From contig DIUR01000018.1 in assembly GCA_002428265.1 (NCBI GenBank), positions 62,001 to 126,000 on the forward strand: DNA of 64,000 nt, in the 5' to 3' direction. Shown piece by piece: positions 51,703 to 60,138 of the stretch. Numbering within the stretch: position 1 is the first letter of the stretch; each line of letters opens with the position of its first letter. Source of the stretch: Bacteriovoracaceae bacterium UBA6153. Its GTDB lineage: Bacteria; Bdellovibrionota; Bacteriovoracia; Bacteriovoracales; Bacteriovoracaceae. The position numbers were made by a program, and so were the translations under genes. The notes below the pieces were generated by a model that worked only from the letters and a program-made list of their open reading frames with translations, had not been told where the DNA came from and did not search any database.

Positions 51703-52692
51703 ATGACAACAAAATCAATAAAATTTTCAGTACTCGACCTCGCTCCTATTGCAGACAATGGATCTCCCAGAGATGCATTTAATAACTCAGTTGATCTCGC
51801 TCAGCACGCAGAAACTTGGGGCTATAATAGAATGTGGTTTGCCGAACATCACAACATGGACGGTATCGCAAGCTCTGCAACTTCTGTTCTTATCGGGCAC
51901 GTCGCCGGAAAAACCAATACTATCAGAGTTGGCTCTGGCGGAATTATGCTGCCAAATCACTCAGCACTTATCATTGCAGAACAATTTGGAACTCTTGAAT
52001 CTCTTTATCCGGGAAGAATTGACTTAGGACTAGGCAGAGCTCCTGGAAGTGACCAGGCCACGATGAGAGCGATCAGACGCGATGTCGGTGGAAATAATTT
52101 TGCAGAACAAGTTCAAGAATTGTTTCAGTATTTTTCAGACAATCAAGAAGGCTCTCGTGTTATCGCTACACCTGGAAGAGGAATGAAAATTCCCGTCTGG
52201 TTACTGGGCTCAAGTTTATACAGCGCTGAGCTTGCAGGCAGACTCGGTCTTCCCTATGCATTCGCCGGCCACTTCGCTCCTGAACTTATGATGGAAGCCG
52301 TTCACGTTTACAGAAATTCTTTTTCGCCTTCAATACACTTAAAAAGGCCATATATCATGATCGGAGTCCAAGTCGTTGCAGCGCCAACAACTGAAGAAGC
52401 TGATTTTTTATCGACGACAGTTTATCAAAGATTTCTAGCTTTAATAAAAGGTAAATCCCTCAAGATGCAACCGCCGGTAAAAAGTATGGATGGAATCTGG
52501 AGTCCACCAGAAGAAGAATATGTAAGAGCAAAACTTGCGACATCAGTGAGAGGCAATCCAGAAACTGTTAAAACTCAATTGCATCACCTTGCAGAGGCAA
52601 CAGGTGCTGATGAACTCATGATTGCTTGTGACCTCTATGATCACAAAGACAGGCTTCGCTCTTATGAAATTGCGGCCAGGGCCTTAAGCTAA
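51703..52692 (+). CDS. LLM-class flavin-dependent oxidoreductase
   Basis: A 329-residue luciferase-like monooxygenase family protein: YNRMWFAEHHNMDGIASSAT, HVAGKTNTIRVGSGGIMLPNH and GRIDLGLGRAPGSDQATMRA are the conserved barrel strands of the YhbW-type group. It would use reduced FMN in the cytoplasm on an unknown substrate; the flavin reductases elsewhere in the window could supply it. Its stop interleaves with the stop of the convergent DUF1003 gene. Confidence 0.93.
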   Translation: MTTKSIKFSVLDLAPIADNGSPRDAFNNSVDLAQHAETWGYNRMWFAEHHNMDGIASSATSVLIGHVAGKTNTIRVGSGGIMLPNHSALIIAEQFGTLESLYPGRIDLGLGRAPGSDQATMRAIRRDVGGNNFAEQVQELFQYFSDNQEGSRVIATPGRGMKIPVWLLGSSLYSAELAGRLGLPYAFAGHFAPELMMEAVHVYRNSFSPSIHLKRPYIMIGVQVVAAPTTEEADFLSTTVYQRFLALIKGKSLKMQPPVKSMDGIWSPPEEEYVRAKLATSVRGNPETVKTQLHHLAEATGADELMIACDLYDHKDRLRSYEIAARALS

Positions 52693-53192
52693 ATCTTTTT
52701 TTCTTCGATCAGCTTTCTTACCAGCTCATCATGAGTTTTTTGAAACATATCGATTTTCTCATGCAATTTTCTGATTTCAAGTTCAGCTTTGAGATTGATC
52801 ATATAATCTGAGCGGGCCCTTCTTCTGTCTTTTTCTTCCTGGCGATTCTGGCTCATCATAATAATCGGTGCTTGAAGAGCGGCAAGACAAGACAACATTA
52901 AGTTTAAAAGAATAAACGGGTAAGGATCAGCTGCCTGATTTTTTATCCAGAGAGAGTTCAATATAATCCAGAATACAATGAAAGCGCCAAAGCCTAAAAT
53001 AAAAGTCCAGCTTCCCCCGAAGTCAGCAACTTTATCAGAAATCCTCTGCCCAAAAGTCGCATCATCATCATTTTCAACTTCATGAAGTTTACTACTTAAA
53101 ATGCTGTCACTCGTGAGATTATCACTTACAACCTGCTCTAGACTCTTTATCTCTGCTTCTTCCTGATTTAGTAAATCTTTAATGCTACTCAT
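52689..53192 (-). CDS. DUF1003 membrane protein
   Basis: A 167-residue protein with two close membrane helices (FILGFGAFIVFWIILNSLWI and FILLNLMLSCLAALQAPIIM, ~74-117) joined by a short loop, flanked by a long charged C-terminal coiled-coil helix (NLKAELEIRKLHEKIDMF). This is the DUF1003 layout, of unknown function. It overlaps benE by 4 nt and is coupled to it. Confidence 0.9.
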   Translation of the reverse strand: MSSIKDLLNQEEAEIKSLEQVVSDNLTSDSILSSKLHEVENDDDATFGQRISDKVADFGGSWTFILGFGAFIVFWIILNSLWIKNQAADPYPFILLNLMLSCLAALQAPIIMMSQNRQEEKDRRRARSDYMINLKAELEIRKLHEKIDMFQKTHDELVRKLIEEKKI

Positions 53193-54367
53193 ATTTTTTT
53201 CTCAGTTTTTAATTTTAAAATCAAACTAAACACACAACCTGCGACCAGCCCCCAGAACGCTGAACCAATCCCAAGAATAGAAACTCCCGAAGCCGTCACA
53301 AAAAAAGTGACCATCGAAGCTTCGCGATCTTCTTCATGGTGAACTGCCGAAATAATCCCATTGTTTATTGTACTCAGCAAGGCGAGACCCGCAATCGTCA
53401 TGATCAGCTCTTTAGGAAATGCGATAAAGATGCCTACAACTGCGCTGGAAAATAGTCCTATAAAAACATAAATAATTCCGACCGTCAGGGCCGCAGTATA
53501 TCTCTTCTTCTCATCTGCATGAGACTCAGGCCCCATACAAATAGCAGCAGTCAGTGCAGATAAATTAATTGTATAGCCGCCAAACGGAGCAATGATTAAA
53601 TTGGTTAAACCTGACCAGGCAATAAGTTTTGAAATATTTGGTTTATAGTCAAAGGCCTTCATCACTGCAACACCAGTCAAATTTTGTGAGGCCATCGTAA
53701 CAATAAAGAGAGGAATACCAATGCTGAAAATACTTGCTAGCTTAAATTCCGGTTTCACGAATACTGGATTTAAAATAGCAAAATCAATAGGCCCAAAGTT
53801 TAAAAGTCCTTGAAGCCATGCCACCATAATACCTGCGCAAAGAACGATCACAATATTATAGCGAGGAAAAAATCTTCTTCCTATCATGTAGGTCAGGAAC
53901 ATCACCAATGATAAAAGCATTTGAGTTTTCATTGAAACAAAAATTTCAAAAGCAAAATGTAAAAGGATTCCGGCCAGCATCGCTGAAGCGATACCAATAG
54001 GAATGCGATTCATAATTTTTTCAAAAAATCCCGTTACACCTGAAAGAAAAATTAAAGTTGATGAAAAGATAAAAACGCCGATTATTTCTGGAAGTGAGAA
54101 TCCTGCGACACTTGTAATAAGAAGGGCTGCCCCAGGAGTAGACCATGCAAACATGATGGGCATCTTATATTTGTAAGAAAGTGCGATTGTAAGTACACCC
54201 ATCGCAACGCAAATGACACCTAACCACGCACCTGCTTCGCTTGGAGTCGCTCCAGAAGCACTTGCGGCCTGAAACACAATGACAGCAGAGCTGGTATAAC
54301 CCACGAGCACAGCGATGATACCAGCAACAATAGTAGATAAAGAGAAGTCTTCAAAAGTTTTTTTCAT
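53189..54367 (-). CDS. benE: BenE-family benzoate/proton symporter-like permease
   Basis: A 392-residue polytopic inner-membrane protein with ~12 helices. GYTSSAVIVFQAASASGATP near residue 25, FAWSTPGAALLITS, and GGYTINLSALTAAICMGPESH are the BenE signature segments. Such proteins import benzoate or related acids; no aromatic catabolic gene is nearby, so the substrate is uncertain. First gene of a two-gene unit with the DUF1003 gene. Confidence 0.9.
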   Translation of the reverse strand: MKKTFEDFSLSTIVAGIIAVLVGYTSSAVIVFQAASASGATPSEAGAWLGVICVAMGVLTIALSYKYKMPIMFAWSTPGAALLITSVAGFSLPEIIGVFIFSSTLIFLSGVTGFFEKIMNRIPIGIASAMLAGILLHFAFEIFVSMKTQMLLSLVMFLTYMIGRRFFPRYNIVIVLCAGIMVAWLQGLLNFGPIDFAILNPVFVKPEFKLASIFSIGIPLFIVTMASQNLTGVAVMKAFDYKPNISKLIAWSGLTNLIIAPFGGYTINLSALTAAICMGPESHADEKKRYTAALTVGIIYVFIGLFSSAVVGIFIAFPKELIMTIAGLALLSTINNGIISAVHHEEDREASMVTFFVTASGVSILGIGSAFWGLVAGCVFSLILKLKTEKKI

Positions 54368-54465
54368 AGTGTTTCATTCTAACCCACCATCTAAAATTGA
54401 CAATGCTTTTGACTCAAAGTTAGTGTTAGAAAAATTCTCATATAATAACAATTGCCGGAGGCAGT

Positions 54466-54975
54466 ATGATTTACGATTTAACAGTTACTCAGTTTATCAA
54501 AACTCTTAAAAACCTGGATTCATTCCTGGAAAAAGCAGCTGGTTTTGCTGATAGCAAAAAATTTGAAGTAGATGTTCTTCTTCAATCAAGACTTGCTCCA
54601 GATCAGTTCAATTTTATCCGTCAGGTTCAAATTGCTTGTGATACTGCAAAATTAGGTGCTTCTCGTTTAACTGGAAAACCTGCTCCAACTCAAGAAGACA
54701 ATGAGAAAACTCTTTCTGAAGTTAAGGCACGTATTCAAAGTGTTATTGCTTACCTTGAATCTTTTAAGCCTGAAGATTATAAAAATGCTGGAAACGCGGT
54801 GATCACTCAACCACGTTGGGAAGGTAAAACTCTTACTGGTAATGAGTACGTGATTCACCACATGATTCCGAATTTATATTTTCACGTGACGACTGCTTAC
54901 TCTATACTAAGACACAATGGTGTTGATGTTGGTAAGAAAGATTTCCTAGGGGCAATGCCTTACAAGCTTCCTTAA
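54466..54975 (+). CDS. DUF1993 family protein
   Basis: A 169-residue cytoplasmic helical protein of the DinB-related DUF1993 family: FLEKAAGFADSKKFEVDVLL, SRLAPDQFNFIRQVQIACD, LTGKPAPTQEDNEKTL and FHVTTAYSILRHNGVDVGKKDF are its characteristic segments. Function unknown. CCGGAGG stands before the ATG. Followed by a strong bidirectional terminator. Confidence 0.92.
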   Translation: MIYDLTVTQFIKTLKNLDSFLEKAAGFADSKKFEVDVLLQSRLAPDQFNFIRQVQIACDTAKLGASRLTGKPAPTQEDNEKTLSEVKARIQSVIAYLESFKPEDYKNAGNAVITQPRWEGKTLTGNEYVIHHMIPNLYFHVTTAYSILRHNGVDVGKKDFLGAMPYKLP

Positions 54976-54990
54976 TCAAAGTAGAAACAA

Positions 54991-55014
54991 AAAAGCCCTC
55001 GTAAGAGGGCTTTT
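54991..55014. terminator. Bidirectional intrinsic terminator
   Basis: AAAAGCCCTC (54991-55000) and GAGGGCTTTT (55005-55014) form a perfect 10-bp stem around GTAA, flanked by A and T runs on both sides. It ends the DUF1993 transcript on the plus strand and the 37-residue gene on the minus strand. Confidence 0.92.
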
Positions 55015-55019
55015 TATGA

Positions 55020-55133
55020 CTAGTAAGTCTTTTTCGTTTTTTCTTTTTTCTTATCTTGTTTTTCTTTTGTCGTAAGTTTTGGCTTAGTTTTATCCTTTCC
55101 TTTATCCTTACCTTTGTCTTGTCCCTTTGCCAT
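55020..55133 (-). CDS. 37-residue lysine-rich protein
   Basis: A short gene with an excellent ribosome site: AAGGAG seven bases before the ATG at 55133. The product starts MAKGQDKGKDKGKDKTKPKL and is about 45 percent lysine, with GKDK repeated; it is surely disordered and cytoplasmic. It lies 42 bp after recQ on the same strand and ends directly at the bidirectional terminator, which supports it as a real last gene of the DUF3820-recQ unit. Nucleic-acid binding is a guess from charge. Confidence 0.7.
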   Translation of the reverse strand: MAKGQDKGKDKGKDKTKPKLTTKEKQDKKKEKTKKTY

Positions 55134-55175
55134 TTCCAGTCTCCTTGAAAAGTTTTTAGTTCGCTAAAGCTTAGT

Positions 55176-57005
55176 CTACACCAAATATTTATTTATAGTA
55201 TCTATAAAAACACTTCCATAATTATCTAGCTTATTTTGCCCCACTCCATGGACAAGAAGAAACTCCGAAGCATTCCTCGGTCTGATAGCACACATATCGT
55301 GAAGGCTCTTATCATTAAAGACAATATAAGAAGGAAGATTCTTTTCTTTGGCCAGGCGGTTTCTTAATTCCTTAAGGGCATCAAATAACGCATCCTGACC
55401 GTGATCAGCACCTGATGATTTCGCTGAAATTCTTTTCTTATCTGATTTAGCAGCAGTCTTTTTGCTGGCCACGGACTCATCCTGCTTTCTAAGTTGAAGC
55501 CTAATAGTTCCCGATAAAATCTCCTGTGACTTATTAGTTAGTGCAAGACTTCTGTATTCCCAGTTTTTAATTGTGATGTAGTTTAAATTTAAAAGCTGTC
55601 TTAAAACACTATTCCAATGATCTTTGGGCTGATCTTTTCCTATTCCATAAACTGATAATGTATCATGGCGGCGATCCGTTATTTTAGCGTTTTTACTTCC
55701 GCGGATAACATCAATAATGTGGCCTGCCCCAAAAGACTGATTCGTTCGATAAATAGTTGAGAGAATTTTCTGAGCATCAACCGTTGCATCCCAAAGAGTT
55801 GGGGGCTCAATACAACTATCACAGTAAGCACAAGTCTCTGCCCCTGTTTCTCCAAAATATCTTAGAAGATAATTTCTTCGACAAGCGGCCGCTTCACACA
55901 AGGCCAGCATTGAGTCTAATTTAAAGCGTGCCACTTTTTTATAAGCTTCATCCGCATCTGTGGTCTCTAGCATTTGAGAGAGTTTTACAACATCCTGAAG
56001 GCCGTAAATCATCCATGCAGTAGACGCTTTCCCATCTCTTCCCGCTCTTCCCGTTTCCTGATAATAACTCTCGATACTTTTTGGCAAATCAAGGTGGGCC
56101 ACAAAACGCACATCAGGTCTGTCTATTCCCATTCCGAAAGCAATAGTTGCGACAACAATAATTTTTTCTTCTATGTTAAAAAGTTCCTGATTCATGGTCC
56201 TTTCATTTTGAGAAAGTCCTGCATGATAAGGAACTGCTTTATAACCAAGCTTATTTAAAGCAGTGGCCACTCGCTCAACTTTATCACGCGATAAACAGTA
56301 AACAATACCCGTATCATCCGGATGATGAGTCTTGATAAATTCATCTAACTGCTTAATCTCGTCATGGCGCTCGAGAATCATGTATTTAATATTTGGCCTG
56401 TCAAAAGAAGAAACAAAAATATTAGGAGTCTGCATGTGCAGCTGATTAGCAATATCAACTCTGGTTTTTGCATCGGCAGTAGCCGTCAAAGCAATCACTG
56501 GAATATCAGGAAATCTTTCTTTGAGCTCGCCCAATCTAGTATAATCTTTTCTGAACTCATGCCCCCATTGAGACACACAGTGAGCTTCATCTATCGCAAT
56601 TAATGAAACATTAATATTGTCAAAGAAGCCCGCAAGATTTGGACTTAAAATTCCTTCGGGAGAAACGTAGATAATTTTCACTTTACCACTCAGTATCTGT
56701 GATTTTGCTTTTTGTGATTCGCTGTAACTTTGTGAAGAGTTCAGATAAACCGAATCGACTCCATACTCTTTTAAATTCATCACCTGATCTTGCATAAGGG
56801 AGATGAGTGGCGAGATAACTAAAGTCACTCCATCCAGATATAAGGCAGGAATCTGATAACAAAGAGACTTACCACCACCCGTGGGCATAATGGCCAGCGT
56901 ATCTTTACCATCTAAAATAGAATTGATGATTTTAAACTGCTCGAAACGAAAATGATCGTACCCGAAAGTTTCTTTTAAAATGTAGTGCAGTTTTTGATCG
57001 CGCAT
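55176..57005 (-). CDS. recQ: ATP-dependent DNA helicase RecQ
   Basis: A 609-residue superfamily 2 helicase: Walker A MPTGGGKSLCYQIPAL (~41), DEAH box AIDEAHCVSQWGHEFRKDY, motif VI QETGRAGRDGKAS, the RecQ zinc site CEAAACRRNYLL with CAYCDSC, a winged-helix region and a C-terminal HRDC domain (LFDALKELRNRLAKEKNLP). Full bacterial RecQ architecture; it unwinds DNA in RecF-type recombination. The ATG directly follows the stop of the DUF3820 gene (TAAATG). Confidence 0.97.
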   Translation of the reverse strand: MRDQKLHYILKETFGYDHFRFEQFKIINSILDGKDTLAIMPTGGGKSLCYQIPALYLDGVTLVISPLISLMQDQVMNLKEYGVDSVYLNSSQSYSESQKAKSQILSGKVKIIYVSPEGILSPNLAGFFDNINVSLIAIDEAHCVSQWGHEFRKDYTRLGELKERFPDIPVIALTATADAKTRVDIANQLHMQTPNIFVSSFDRPNIKYMILERHDEIKQLDEFIKTHHPDDTGIVYCLSRDKVERVATALNKLGYKAVPYHAGLSQNERTMNQELFNIEEKIIVVATIAFGMGIDRPDVRFVAHLDLPKSIESYYQETGRAGRDGKASTAWMIYGLQDVVKLSQMLETTDADEAYKKVARFKLDSMLALCEAAACRRNYLLRYFGETGAETCAYCDSCIEPPTLWDATVDAQKILSTIYRTNQSFGAGHIIDVIRGSKNAKITDRRHDTLSVYGIGKDQPKDHWNSVLRQLLNLNYITIKNWEYRSLALTNKSQEILSGTIRLQLRKQDESVASKKTAAKSDKKRISAKSSGADHGQDALFDALKELRNRLAKEKNLPSYIVFNDKSLHDMCAIRPRNASEFLLVHGVGQNKLDNYGSVFIDTINKYLV

Positions 57006-57230
57006 TTAATCTCTGATTTCTCTAAGTGGATTAACGAGATCATCCAGTCCGTTGAGTTTAATTTCGTAAAGGAGCCCTAATAAATTTCCAAGCTCACCTT
57101 TTGGAAAACCCTGATCGTAAAACCAAAGGACATAACTTTCAGGAAGGTCTATTAAAAGTCTGCCTTGGTATTTACCAAAAGGCATAGTGACTCGAGTGAG
57201 TTTTATGAGGTCATTTTGTTCGAAGTTCAT
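57006..57230 (-). CDS. DUF3820 family protein
   Basis: A 74-residue protein containing VTMPFGKYQGRLLIDLPESYVLWFYDQGFPKGELGNLL split over residues 13-50, the whole of the DUF3820 domain. The FGKYxG segment also occurs in exonuclease-associated domains, and the neighbour recQ (adjacent, no gap) suggests a DNA-related role. Function unknown. First gene of the unit; upstream is a ~430-bp gap with an ORF6N relic. Confidence 0.85.
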   Translation of the reverse strand: MNFEQNDLIKLTRVTMPFGKYQGRLLIDLPESYVLWFYDQGFPKGELGNLLGLLYEIKLNGLDDLVNPLREIRD

Positions 57231-57319
57231 GATTGGATTATCCTCGAAAGCTTAGGCCATTGCCAAGGTAGAGTTTAAAATGAAGAATTAAATATCAGTA
57301 TTTTCAACACCTTGCTAAT

Positions 57320-57344
57320 TTGAGGTCGCAAATTGCGACCTCAA
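57320..57344. repeat. 25-bp perfect palindrome after the ORF6N relic
   Basis: TTGAGGTCGCAA (57320-57331) and TTGCGACCTCAA (57333-57344) are perfect 12-bp arms around a single A. It lies 3 bp after the stop of the relic on the minus strand, so it was probably that gene's terminator, though the following T-content is low. It could also be an operator. Confidence 0.55.
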
Positions 57345-57346
57345 GT

Positions 57347-57579
57347 TTATGATTCAAAATTATTTTTAATTCCTATTTTCTTTCTCAATGGTGAATGAGT
57401 CGGAATCTCCATTTCTAAATCATCCAATCTTTCAAATACAATCTTAAACAATTTAGTTGTATTTTTTTCGAAATCTTCGACTCTCCTTAACGAGCTCATA
57501 TAATGAAATCAATTGGCATGCCTTCCGCAAATTCAATAGAGCGTTTATTAATTTCAAAGATGATAATTTTATTTCTCTT
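57347..57579 (-). pseudogene. Decayed ORF6N-domain (antirepressor-like) gene, C-terminal part
   Basis: The most intact piece is a 50-codon frame (57499 to 57347) reading MSSLRRVEDFEKNTTKLFKI, then VFERLDDLE and ending RKKIGIKNNFES, which looks like the C-terminal tail of ORF6N proteins (coiled segment, then a KRKIGF-like end). Upstream, other frames give FEINKRSIEFAEG and SLYELVKESRRF, which could be the preceding part broken by frameshifts. The N-terminal ORF6N domain is missing. ORF6N proteins are phage antirepressors or orphan regulators, so this is a trace of past transfer. Confidence 0.45.
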
Positions 57580-57585
57580 CTAACC

Positions 57586-57645
57586 TTGACACCTCTCTTT
57601 ATGACCACATCTTAAGTAGTAAGAAAGACGTTTCATTAAACGTTA
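57586..57645 (+). promoter_or_regulatory. clpB promoter region and leader hairpin
   Basis: TTGACA (57586-57591) is a perfect -35 hexamer; the best -10 (TTAAGT at 57612) is 20 bp away, rather long, so the pairing is uncertain. ACGTTT/AAACGT (57628-57633 with 57638-57643) forms a perfect 6-bp stem with CATT loop, extendable by two pairs, just before GGGAGG. No CIRCE-type repeat and no obvious sigma-32 site is seen. Confidence 0.35.
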
Positions 57646-57658
57646 TTAAGGGAGGAAT

Positions 57659-60043
57659 ATGAACAAATTTGATAGTATCGTTGAGGGCTCGATTGCCATC
57701 GCGCAAAGCGAAGCACTAAAGAGAAAAAATAGCGAATTAACACCAGAACATTTAATGTTTGGGTTAATCAGCAACCCTCAAAGTTTTTCCAGCAGATCGC
57801 TAAAAAAATATTCGAAAGATCTTGAGGTCTTGTTAAAAAATATCCCAACGACAAAAAATAAGTTGGAGATGGAGCATCTTCGTGCCAGTAGCAAATTTTC
57901 TGAGTGGCTGACGTACGCTTCTTCGAATGCCATTCAAAATGGCAGACAAGAAATTGCGGAAACGGACTTATTAAAATATCTGCAACAGATGCTTCCTGAG
58001 TTCAAAATTGATTACAATGATTTAAAAACTGAAAACGCAGACGGTGTTAGCGAGAAACCCTCATTCTTAATCAACCTGAATGAGCTTGCTGAAAGCGGAA
58101 AACTAGATCCTGTTATCGGGCGCTCGAAAGAAATCCGTGCCGTCATGGAGATTTTAGGCCGTAGAGGTAAAAACAATCCGGTACTCGTTGGTCCTGCGGG
58201 AGTTGGTAAGACGGCCATCGTTGAAGGTCTAGCTGACGCTATTGTTAAAGGGAAAGTGCCGGATGTCCTCGAAGGAAAAACGGTTTACTCATTAGAGCTT
58301 GGTGCTTTAATGGCCGGAACAAAATACCGTGGTGAGTTCGAAGAACGCCTTCAGAATTTACTTAAGTTTATTAAAGACCAAAATGGCCAGGCGATTTTAT
58401 TTATCGACGAACTTCACCAACTTGTTGGTGCAGGTCGTACTGATGGTGCGATGGATGCGGCCAATTTATTAAAACCTGCTCTTGCTCGTGGAGAGCTTCA
58501 CTGTATTGGTGCTACAACACCAGAAGAATATCAAAAATATATTCTGAACGACTCTGCTCTCGACCGCCGCTTTCGTGGAGTTCCAGTTGATGAACCAACG
58601 AAAGAAGATGCGATTGAGATTTTGATGGGTATCAGAGAAAAAATGGAGATCCATCATGGAATTAAAATATCTGACAGAGCTATTTACGATGCTGTCTTTT
58701 TGTCTAGCCAGTATATCCCTGATAAAAACTTACCAGACAAAGCAATTGATCTTATCGATGAAGCGAGTTCAGCGCTAAAATTATCCGCTGAAGCCATGCC
58801 TGCAAGCCTCGTAGAATTAGAGTCTGAAATCAGAACTAAGAAGATCTATGCGAAGTCTCAAACTAAGGCAGGTGATATTGAAAAAGATATCGCCTTACTA
58901 GAAGAGAAGTTTAAGGCACAAAAAGCTGTATGGGAACATGAGGTGCTTGCACTTAAGCAAGTCTCAGAACTAAAACATCAGTTAGAAAGGTCGAAGTTTG
59001 AACTTGAACAAGCTCAAAGAACTCAAGACTACGAAGGTGCTTCAAAACTGAAGTACTCAGTAATTCCAGAGATCGAAGCAAAGCTTGCCTCTTCAAACAG
59101 TAACTGGGTTTTATCTACCCAGCATATTGCCAATGTTATCTCAAGACAAAAAGGAATCCCTGTAGAGAAAATTTTAAAATCTAAACAGGAACAAATTTTA
59201 GAGCTTGAAGCGTACTTAAAAAATAAAGTCTTCGGACAAAACGATGCTCTTCATGAAATTTCAGAAGTGCTAGTGACTGCTCACGCTGGATTATCAGACC
59301 CGACTCGCCCACTTGGATCTTTTTTACTAAGAGGACCTTCTGGTGTTGGTAAAACTGAAACAGCAAAAGCACTAGCTGAGTTCTTATTTGGCTCTCAAGA
59401 CAACCTGATTCGTTTTGACCTTTCAGAGTTCTCGGAAAAACATTCAGTCTCAAAACTGATTGGTGCTCCAGCGGGTTATGTTGGTTACGAAGAAGGCGGT
59501 GTTTTAACTGAGGCCATCAGAAGAAAGCCTTATGCAGTTATTCTTTTTGATGAGGTTGAGAAAGCTCACAGAGACTTCTCAGACATTTTACTTCAGATCT
59601 TAGATGATGGTCGCTTGACTGATAATAAAGGCCGTACGATCGATTTTAAGAATACAATTATCCTGATCACTACGAACTCGAAAGATCTTGAGCAGGATTT
59701 TAAACCAGAAGTTTTAGGACGTCTGGATGCAATGCTGACTTACAATGCTCTTGATAACTCAATTATGTCGAACTTAATTGATAAACAAGTGCAGATGTTA
59801 AATGAGAGACTTGAAGGAAAAGAGCTTTCTATCCAATTGGATAAAAAAGTTTACGAAGAGCTTGCTAAACGTGGATACGATCCTCGCTTCGGAGCACGAC
59901 CTCTTCAGTCTGTATTCTCTCAAATTGTGACTCGCCCACTGTCTAAGAAAGTTCTTGAAGGGCATCTTGAAAAAGGTGCAATGAAAGGAGTTTGGAAAGA
60001 TGATGGTAGCACTCAGCATATAGATTTTGAAATGGTTCAATAA
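57659..60043 (+). CDS. clpB: Disaggregase ClpB-like AAA+ ATPase
   Basis: A 794-residue Hsp100 protein: N-domain ~1-130, NBD1 with Walker A GPAGVGKTAI and Walker B AILFIDELHQL, a coiled-coil middle domain ~390-490 with ERSKFELEQAQRTQDYEGAS as in ClpB motif 3, NBD2 with Walker A GPSGVGKTET and Walker B VILFDEVEKAH. No ClpP-binding IGF/L loop is seen, so a disaggregase and not a protease partner. It is ~60 residues shorter than E. coli ClpB, mostly in the N-domain and middle domain. GGAGG precedes the ATG closely; a terminator follows. Confidence 0.93.
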   Translation: MNKFDSIVEGSIAIAQSEALKRKNSELTPEHLMFGLISNPQSFSSRSLKKYSKDLEVLLKNIPTTKNKLEMEHLRASSKFSEWLTYASSNAIQNGRQEIAETDLLKYLQQMLPEFKIDYNDLKTENADGVSEKPSFLINLNELAESGKLDPVIGRSKEIRAVMEILGRRGKNNPVLVGPAGVGKTAIVEGLADAIVKGKVPDVLEGKTVYSLELGALMAGTKYRGEFEERLQNLLKFIKDQNGQAILFIDELHQLVGAGRTDGAMDAANLLKPALARGELHCIGATTPEEYQKYILNDSALDRRFRGVPVDEPTKEDAIEILMGIREKMEIHHGIKISDRAIYDAVFLSSQYIPDKNLPDKAIDLIDEASSALKLSAEAMPASLVELESEIRTKKIYAKSQTKAGDIEKDIALLEEKFKAQKAVWEHEVLALKQVSELKHQLERSKFELEQAQRTQDYEGASKLKYSVIPEIEAKLASSNSNWVLSTQHIANVISRQKGIPVEKILKSKQEQILELEAYLKNKVFGQNDALHEISEVLVTAHAGLSDPTRPLGSFLLRGPSGVGKTETAKALAEFLFGSQDNLIRFDLSEFSEKHSVSKLIGAPAGYVGYEEGGVLTEAIRRKPYAVILFDEVEKAHRDFSDILLQILDDGRLTDNKGRTIDFKNTIILITTNSKDLEQDFKPEVLGRLDAMLTYNALDNSIMSNLIDKQVQMLNERLEGKELSIQLDKKVYEELAKRGYDPRFGARPLQSVFSQIVTRPLSKKVLEGHLEKGAMKGVWKDDGSTQHIDFEMVQ

Positions 60044-60050
60044 TTTTCTC

Positions 60051-60088
60051 ATGCTCACAGTGATCCCCCCTTCGCTGTGAGCATTTTT
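60051..60088 (+). terminator. Intrinsic terminator of clpB
   Basis: ATGCTCACAG (60051-60060) pairs perfectly with CTGTGAGCAT (60075-60084), 10 bp, with a 14-nt C-rich loop, followed by TTTT. It begins 7 bp after the clpB stop. Confidence 0.88.
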
Positions 60089-60138
60089 AAGGTCTGCAGC
60101 TTGCATGAATCTTTCTTGAACCATCAAGGAGGAAATGA

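Noticed and set aside
57586..57658. CIRCE or sigma-32 heat-shock control of clpB
   Set aside because: The inverted repeat is only 6-8 bp with a CATT loop and lacks the CIRCE arms; no sigma-32-type -10 is visible.
57659..60043. Assignment as ClpA or ClpC
   Set aside because: The middle coiled-coil matches ClpB motif 3 and no ClpP-docking IGL-type loop is seen in NBD2.
60090..60105. Possible sigma-54 element before the SnoaL-like gene
   Set aside because: The -12 part (TTGCA) and the 10-base GG-GC spacing fit, but the -24 part reads AGGTCT, so only 8 of 12 positions match; too weak to call.
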